This document shows, piece after piece, positions 14,807-17,688 of a stretch of 17,688 nt of DNA. Both the position numbers and the translations under genes were made by a program. Under the pieces are notes generated by a model, which worked only from the letters and a program-made list of their open reading frames with translations, was not told the DNA's origin and did no database searches. The stretch is from Chloroflexota bacterium. GTDB taxonomy: Bacteria; Chloroflexota; Anaerolineae; Aggregatilineales; Phototrophicaceae. Location of the stretch: contig JAPOYU010000049.1 of NCBI GenBank assembly GCA_026706395.1, positions 1 to 17,688 of the forward strand, in the 5' to 3' direction. The number at the start of each line of letters is the position of its first letter. Position 1 is the stretch's first letter.

Positions 14807-16205
14807 TCTCATCATCCGGGCCGGCGGAGGGCCAGCCGGCGTCGCCGTCAGCAGCCTCGGAATGCGGCGATGCCCGACCATAATCATTCGACCCCGGCGC
14901 GACCTCAATATGGCGCTCGCCCACCAGACCCGCCAGCAGCTCTGTGACATCGTCGCGAAGACGCGCTTTGAACTCCCGATAGTTCTCGCCCGGCAATTGG
15001 CCATTTAGCGAAAACGTAAAATGCTCCGGTATACGCGCGCCCGGCTTCGACATTTCCGGTTCCCACTCATCGATCAAGTGCCAGGCATCGCTGCGATACT
15101 GATACAATTCGAAGTGCACGCGCGCCACATCCGGATCACCCTCAAAACGCATATCCAGCGCCAGTGGCAGACTGCGGTTCTGCTTCTCAATGGCGGCCAG
15201 CGCATGCCGGCACAGACGTTGCGCGACCGGCCTGATTGCCTTCCGCAATCCCGCCTGGTCCAGCCCCGGCCCTCGCTGCGCGATTCGGGTCAGTCGCTTG
15301 TTGATGGCCCGCGGCATAACGACTTCGCTGCGGCTGATGCGGCCGTAAATGTCATATTGCGCGGTCCGCACCGCCTGTATATTCCAGCTGCCCAGGTTGA
15401 TGCCGCCGTCATCCGTCAGGCGCTTGATGACGGCCACCTGGTTCGGCGCGCGCGGCGCTTCAATCATGGGGTTCTGCGCGTGCATCTGCCAGCCTTGACG
15501 CCGCCCCAGCGCCGAATTGGGGTCGGTCCAGGCGCCGATAGCATAAGGCGCTTGCCAGGGCTCGAACTTCGGCGGACGGCGCAAGATGAGCCGCAGCACC
15601 AGGCTCAAAAGCCACAGGCAGATCAGCGTGACCAGGATGACGCCGGCAAAGCCCAGCAATTCGCCGCCGCCATAAACCCTGCCGTTGACTTCTAGGCCGG
15701 CCTCAACAAAGTTTATACCCAGGTTCACCAGCGGCAGGTACAGGTCATAGATCGGCGAAGTCGCGCCTATGCCTGAATCTGCGCCGGCGGCAAGGCCCGC
15801 ATCCTCGGGGTTTATGTAAACCAACTGCCTGTTGTTCCGAGCGATGGGACTGCCGTCCAATTCAAATTGGTCGATACCCACTCGAAGCTCGACAGTGCTA
15901 ATCTCCTTCGGCGGCAGACCCGCCATTGGAAAGTGAATCTCGATATCTCGCTTCTGCCCTGCCAGCAACGCTGGCAAAGTCTCCCGGATCTCTGTGTCCG
16001 CGCTCTGGTACAGCGTAGCGAGAATCTCCGTTTCTTCCTGCGCGTCTCCGCCTTTATTCTCCACCGTGAAGGCAATGATAGCGGTCGCTGCGTCGGCATC
16101 ATAGCTTACGGCGGAAGTAGAGACTGCATAGTCGCGCGGACGGGTTTGCCCGGCGACCAAGAACCCGCTGACCAAGACCAGGAAACCGATCGTCCAACGA
16201 AGCAT
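14793..16205 (-). CDS. Unknown membrane protein with signal peptide, beta-rich extracytoplasmic domain and large cytoplasmic region
   Basis: This protein has 470 residues from the ATG at 16205. Residues 1-20 are a signal sequence or signal anchor (MLRWTIGFLVLVSGFLVAGQ). Residues 25-130 form a beta-rich domain of CARDB/Ig-like character (AIIAFTVENKGGDAQEETEI, TVELRVGIDQFEL). A linker follows, then one strong transmembrane helix at about 183-209 (ELLGFAGVILVTLICLWLLSL) and a basic stop-transfer end (RLILRR). The rest, 210-470, would be cytoplasmic and has no motif I recognise; its last 40 residues are acidic. A frame 19 codons longer exists (ATG 16262), but that ATG overlaps a perfect TATAAT box, so it should lie upstream of the transcription start. 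GTCAGGT precedes the chosen ATG. The next gene on this strand, the PPOX-fold gene, is 52 nt downstream. The function is unknown. Confidence 0.75.
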   Translation of the reverse strand: MLRWTIGFLVLVSGFLVAGQTRPRDYAVSTSAVSYDADAATAIIAFTVENKGGDAQEETEILATLYQSADTEIRETLPALLAGQKRDIEIHFPMAGLPPKEISTVELRVGIDQFELDGSPIARNNRQLVYINPEDAGLAAGADSGIGATSPIYDLYLPLVNLGINFVEAGLEVNGRVYGGGELLGFAGVILVTLICLWLLSLVLRLILRRPPKFEPWQAPYAIGAWTDPNSALGRRQGWQMHAQNPMIEAPRAPNQVAVIKRLTDDGGINLGSWNIQAVRTAQYDIYGRISRSEVVMPRAINKRLTRIAQRGPGLDQAGLRKAIRPVAQRLCRHALAAIEKQNRSLPLALDMRFEGDPDVARVHFELYQYRSDAWHLIDEWEPEMSKPGARIPEHFTFSLNGQLPGENYREFKARLRDDVTELLAGLVGERHIEVAPGSNDYGRASPHSEAADGDAGWPSAGPDDETDAR

Positions 16206-16260
16206 GTCGAGACCTGACCGCACTGTGCTTTCACCAAACCTGTTTCTTCCCCACGCATTC

Positions 16261-16290
16261 ATTATATAGTAGTGTTCGGCCGGTTGCTGA
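16261..16290 (-). promoter_or_regulatory. candidate promoter with perfect -10 for unknown membrane protein
   Basis: The minus strand shows TATAAT (16266-16261), with a weak -35 TCAGCA (16290-16285) at an 18-nt spacer. Transcription would start near 16254, about 49 nt before the ATG at 16205. The box overlaps an earlier in-frame ATG (16262) and so decides the start. The uracil-DNA glycosylase-like gene begins divergently at 16395. Confidence 0.5.
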
Positions 16291-16394
16291 CTCCGCCGGG
16301 GACATGCAACCGGCGTCTTGCATTCGCGTTAACGTCTTCATGATCGCATCGCTTCGCAATCAGTCTCAATTCGACCGCCGGGACGGGAAAGATC

Positions 16395-17054
16395 ATGCCG
16401 CCGAGCAAGAAACAGATTGACGCGCTATTGGTCGATTTGTCCTTTACCCGGCTCGCAACCGCCGACGCCGTCAACCAATACGCGCCGGGCGATGAGGACA
16501 ACGCCATCAGACGGGCAAACCTCCGGCTCTACCTGCGGGCTATGTCCGAGCGGAAATCCGCCGCCTTGCTGCTGATGGAAGCGCCCGGCTATCGCGGCTG
16601 CCGCTTGACCGGCATCCCCGTGACCAGCCGCAAAGTCATGCTGGAGGGCCTTCCCGCCTTGAACATGTTCGGCGCCGACGCCGGCTTCCGCGATGTTAGC
16701 GACAGCGGATTCGAAGCTGTCTACGGCGAGCAATCGGCGACAATCGTCTGGGGCGCGCTGGCGGACCTGAAGACGCTGCCCTTCATCTGGAATACCTTCC
16801 CATTTCATCCGCATAAGGCCGGGCAGTCGCTGAGCAATCGCAAACCGCGCCGATCCGAAATCGAACTCGGTTCGGCATTCTTGCTGCGCGTGCTTGAGTT
16901 GTGGCGCTTCGATACCGTCATAGCGGTGGGCAATGTCGCGCAGGAGACTCTGGTCGCGCAGGGGATCGACTGCGCTAAAGTTCGGCATCCGGCCCATGGC
17001 GGGAAGAAAGACTTTGTCGCCGGCTTGAAGGCGCTATTGTCAGTCGGCGCTTGA
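16395..17054 (+). CDS. Uracil-DNA glycosylase superfamily protein
   Basis: This 219-residue protein looks like the UDG superfamily, which removes uracil from DNA to start base-excision repair. Motif A reads LLMEAPGYRGCRLTGIPVTS (59-78), with EAPG at 62-65 as in families 4/5, though the usual Gly before the Glu is Met and the residues that follow differ (YRGCRLTG instead of xxED...). NTFPFHPH (133-140) resembles the asparagine/uracil pocket segment. RHPAHGG (197-203) occupies the place of the HPSP-like loop. No four-cysteine iron-sulfur cluster pattern is seen. The ATG has GGGA about 6 nt upstream. Its 3' end overlaps the convergent EthD-like gene by 15 nt. The family is fairly certain, the subfamily and substrate range are not. 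Confidence 0.75.
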   Translation: MPPSKKQIDALLVDLSFTRLATADAVNQYAPGDEDNAIRRANLRLYLRAMSERKSAALLLMEAPGYRGCRLTGIPVTSRKVMLEGLPALNMFGADAGFRDVSDSGFEAVYGEQSATIVWGALADLKTLPFIWNTFPFHPHKAGQSLSNRKPRRSEIELGSAFLLRVLELWRFDTVIAVGNVAQETLVAQGIDCAKVRHPAHGGKKDFVAGLKALLSVGA

Positions 17055-17471
17055 CGCGGCGACGGTATCGGAGTCCGCCTCAGCCAACTGTTCATCAGCG
17101 TCGTCAGCGGCGCTCGTGTCTTCCGGCTCAGACGCCTCATCGTCGACCGCTCGCGGGCTGCTGCCGCCGGCTTCTTCGTAGACATCGGCCATGAGCAGCT
17201 GAAATGAATCCTTGGGCAGGCGATTCAGCTCGCCCCCCGCCTCTTGCCCGACCGGCGACATCAGCGCTTCGGTCTGCTTGTCGCTCGTCTCGAAGTAGAT
17301 TTCCAGGATCCGGTAATACTCCGGCGCGCCTTGCGGGCTTCCGGTGACATGTACAACTTGTCGCCGCTGTATATGCGGCATGCGCTCGACCAAAGCCAGA
17401 AAGTCTTGATAGACATTTTCGAACTTGTCGATATCGTCCGGCTGCCGAAACAGAATCATGAATTTGATCAT
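17040..17471 (-). CDS. EthD-like protein with acidic C-terminal tail
   Basis: This is a 143-residue protein. The first 100 residues fit the ferredoxin-like EthD fold: MIKFMILFRQPDDIDKFENVYQDFL, then VVHVTGSPQGAPEYYRILEIYFE, then MSPVGQEAGGEL (71-82) and SFQLLMADVYEE. EthD proteins are dimeric and accompany degradation or monooxygenase enzymes; most have no known chemistry. Residues 104-143 are an acidic, low-complexity tail not normally found in the family. The last 15 nt of the gene are shared with the end of the convergent UDG-like gene, so the tail may be a recent 3' extension. No strong ribosome site precedes the ATG. Confidence 0.75.
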   Translation of the reverse strand: MIKFMILFRQPDDIDKFENVYQDFLALVERMPHIQRRQVVHVTGSPQGAPEYYRILEIYFETSDKQTEALMSPVGQEAGGELNRLPKDSFQLLMADVYEEAGGSSPRAVDDEASEPEDTSAADDADEQLAEADSDTVAASSAD

Positions 17472-17573
17472 GCTGCCGCTTCATCTTGTCGCGCCTGTCC
17501 AAGCCATTACGATACGGGACATCCCGCCGATATGCAAGGGCATCGCGATTGCGCCCGTAGCGAGCTTGTCACG

Positions 17574-17596
17574 TTTTTTTACCACCGAGTACACCA
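17574..17596 (-). repeat. fragment of the CTCTGTG-unit repeat (copy 4)
   Basis: ACCACCGAGTACA (17581-17593) is the exact complement of TGTACTCGGTGGT in copy 3. It is preceded by seven T and followed by CCAG, where copy 3 continues with CAGAG units. Only the end of the element is present, in the opposite orientation to copies 1-3. The 217-bp region 17472-17688 holds this fragment and a G-tract, and no gene that I can support. Confidence 0.5.
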
Positions 17597-17630
17597 GTTC
17601 TTTGGCGTTTTGAGCAACCGTATAGATACA

Positions 17631-17663
17631 GTATGCATACGGGGGGGGGGGGGGGGGCGTATG
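17631..17663. repeat. 17-G homopolymer flanked by GTATG/CATAC dyads
   Basis: A perfect 10-bp palindrome GTATGCATAC (17631-17640) is followed by 17 consecutive G (17641-17657) and then CGTATG. CATAC before and GTATG after the tract can pair, placing the G-run in the loop of a short hairpin. It is the only long homopolymer in the window. It could be a slippage or phase-variable tract, or a sequencing/assembly artefact. Confidence 0.6.
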
Positions 17664-17688
17664 GCGCGGTCATCACGCGAAGGCCAGG

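Noticed and set aside
14741..15004. 88-codon upstream extension of the PPOX-fold gene
   Set aside because: It overlaps the membrane-protein gene on the same strand, has no family similarity, and a good ribosome site precedes the ATG at 14740.
15021..15695. 224-codon plus-strand frame
   Set aside because: It is antisense to the membrane-protein gene and has no start signal or domain.

Overview
The window is GC-rich bacterial chromosome that is densely packed with genes on both strands. A ClpC-type ATPase with a UVR motif, an F420/PPOX-type flavoprotein fold, a LacI-like operator and a DUF433/DUF5615 pair together suggest a Gram-positive-like or Chloroflexota-type lineage. This is an inference from gene content: there is no rRNA or other phylogenetic marker here. 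I found no tRNA, CRISPR array or intact transposase.

Layout. (1) 1-2158, minus strand: the first 719 codons of clpC, running off the left edge. (2) 2386-5089, minus: a tight two-gene envelope/exopolysaccharide operon, a flippase followed by a GT4 glycosyltransferase. (3) 5230-6909: a divergent FolC-like Mur ligase bracketed by two same-orientation copies (about 110-120 bp) of a dispersed repeat, followed by a class I SAM methyltransferase. (4) 7696-10998, plus: a probable catabolic operon of cupin, core-MetE-like methyltransferase and HisD/HpsN-like dehydrogenase. It is preceded by a TTGACA box and a 12-bp LacI-like dyad (GTTAGTGCTAAC). (5) 11101-11884, minus: an overlapping DUF433 antitoxin / DUF5615 PIN-like toxin pair. 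(6) 11943-12734, minus: an RDD membrane protein. (7) 13064-14323, plus: a small unknown protein and NH3-dependent NAD+ synthetase. (8) 14330-16205, minus: a PPOX-fold flavoprotein and an unknown membrane protein. (9) 16395-17471: convergent, 3'-overlapping genes for a uracil-DNA-glycosylase-superfamily protein and an EthD-like protein. (10) The right end carries a repeat fragment and a 17-G tract next to a perfect palindrome.

The most distinctive features are the CTCTGTG-unit dispersed repeat (three long copies and one fragment), its use as direct flanks around the FolC-like gene, the altered DGAHNP motif of that FolC-like protein, and the cupin/MetE-core/HisD-like operon, whose substrate cannot be read from sequence alone. 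Most of the remaining genes look like housekeeping.
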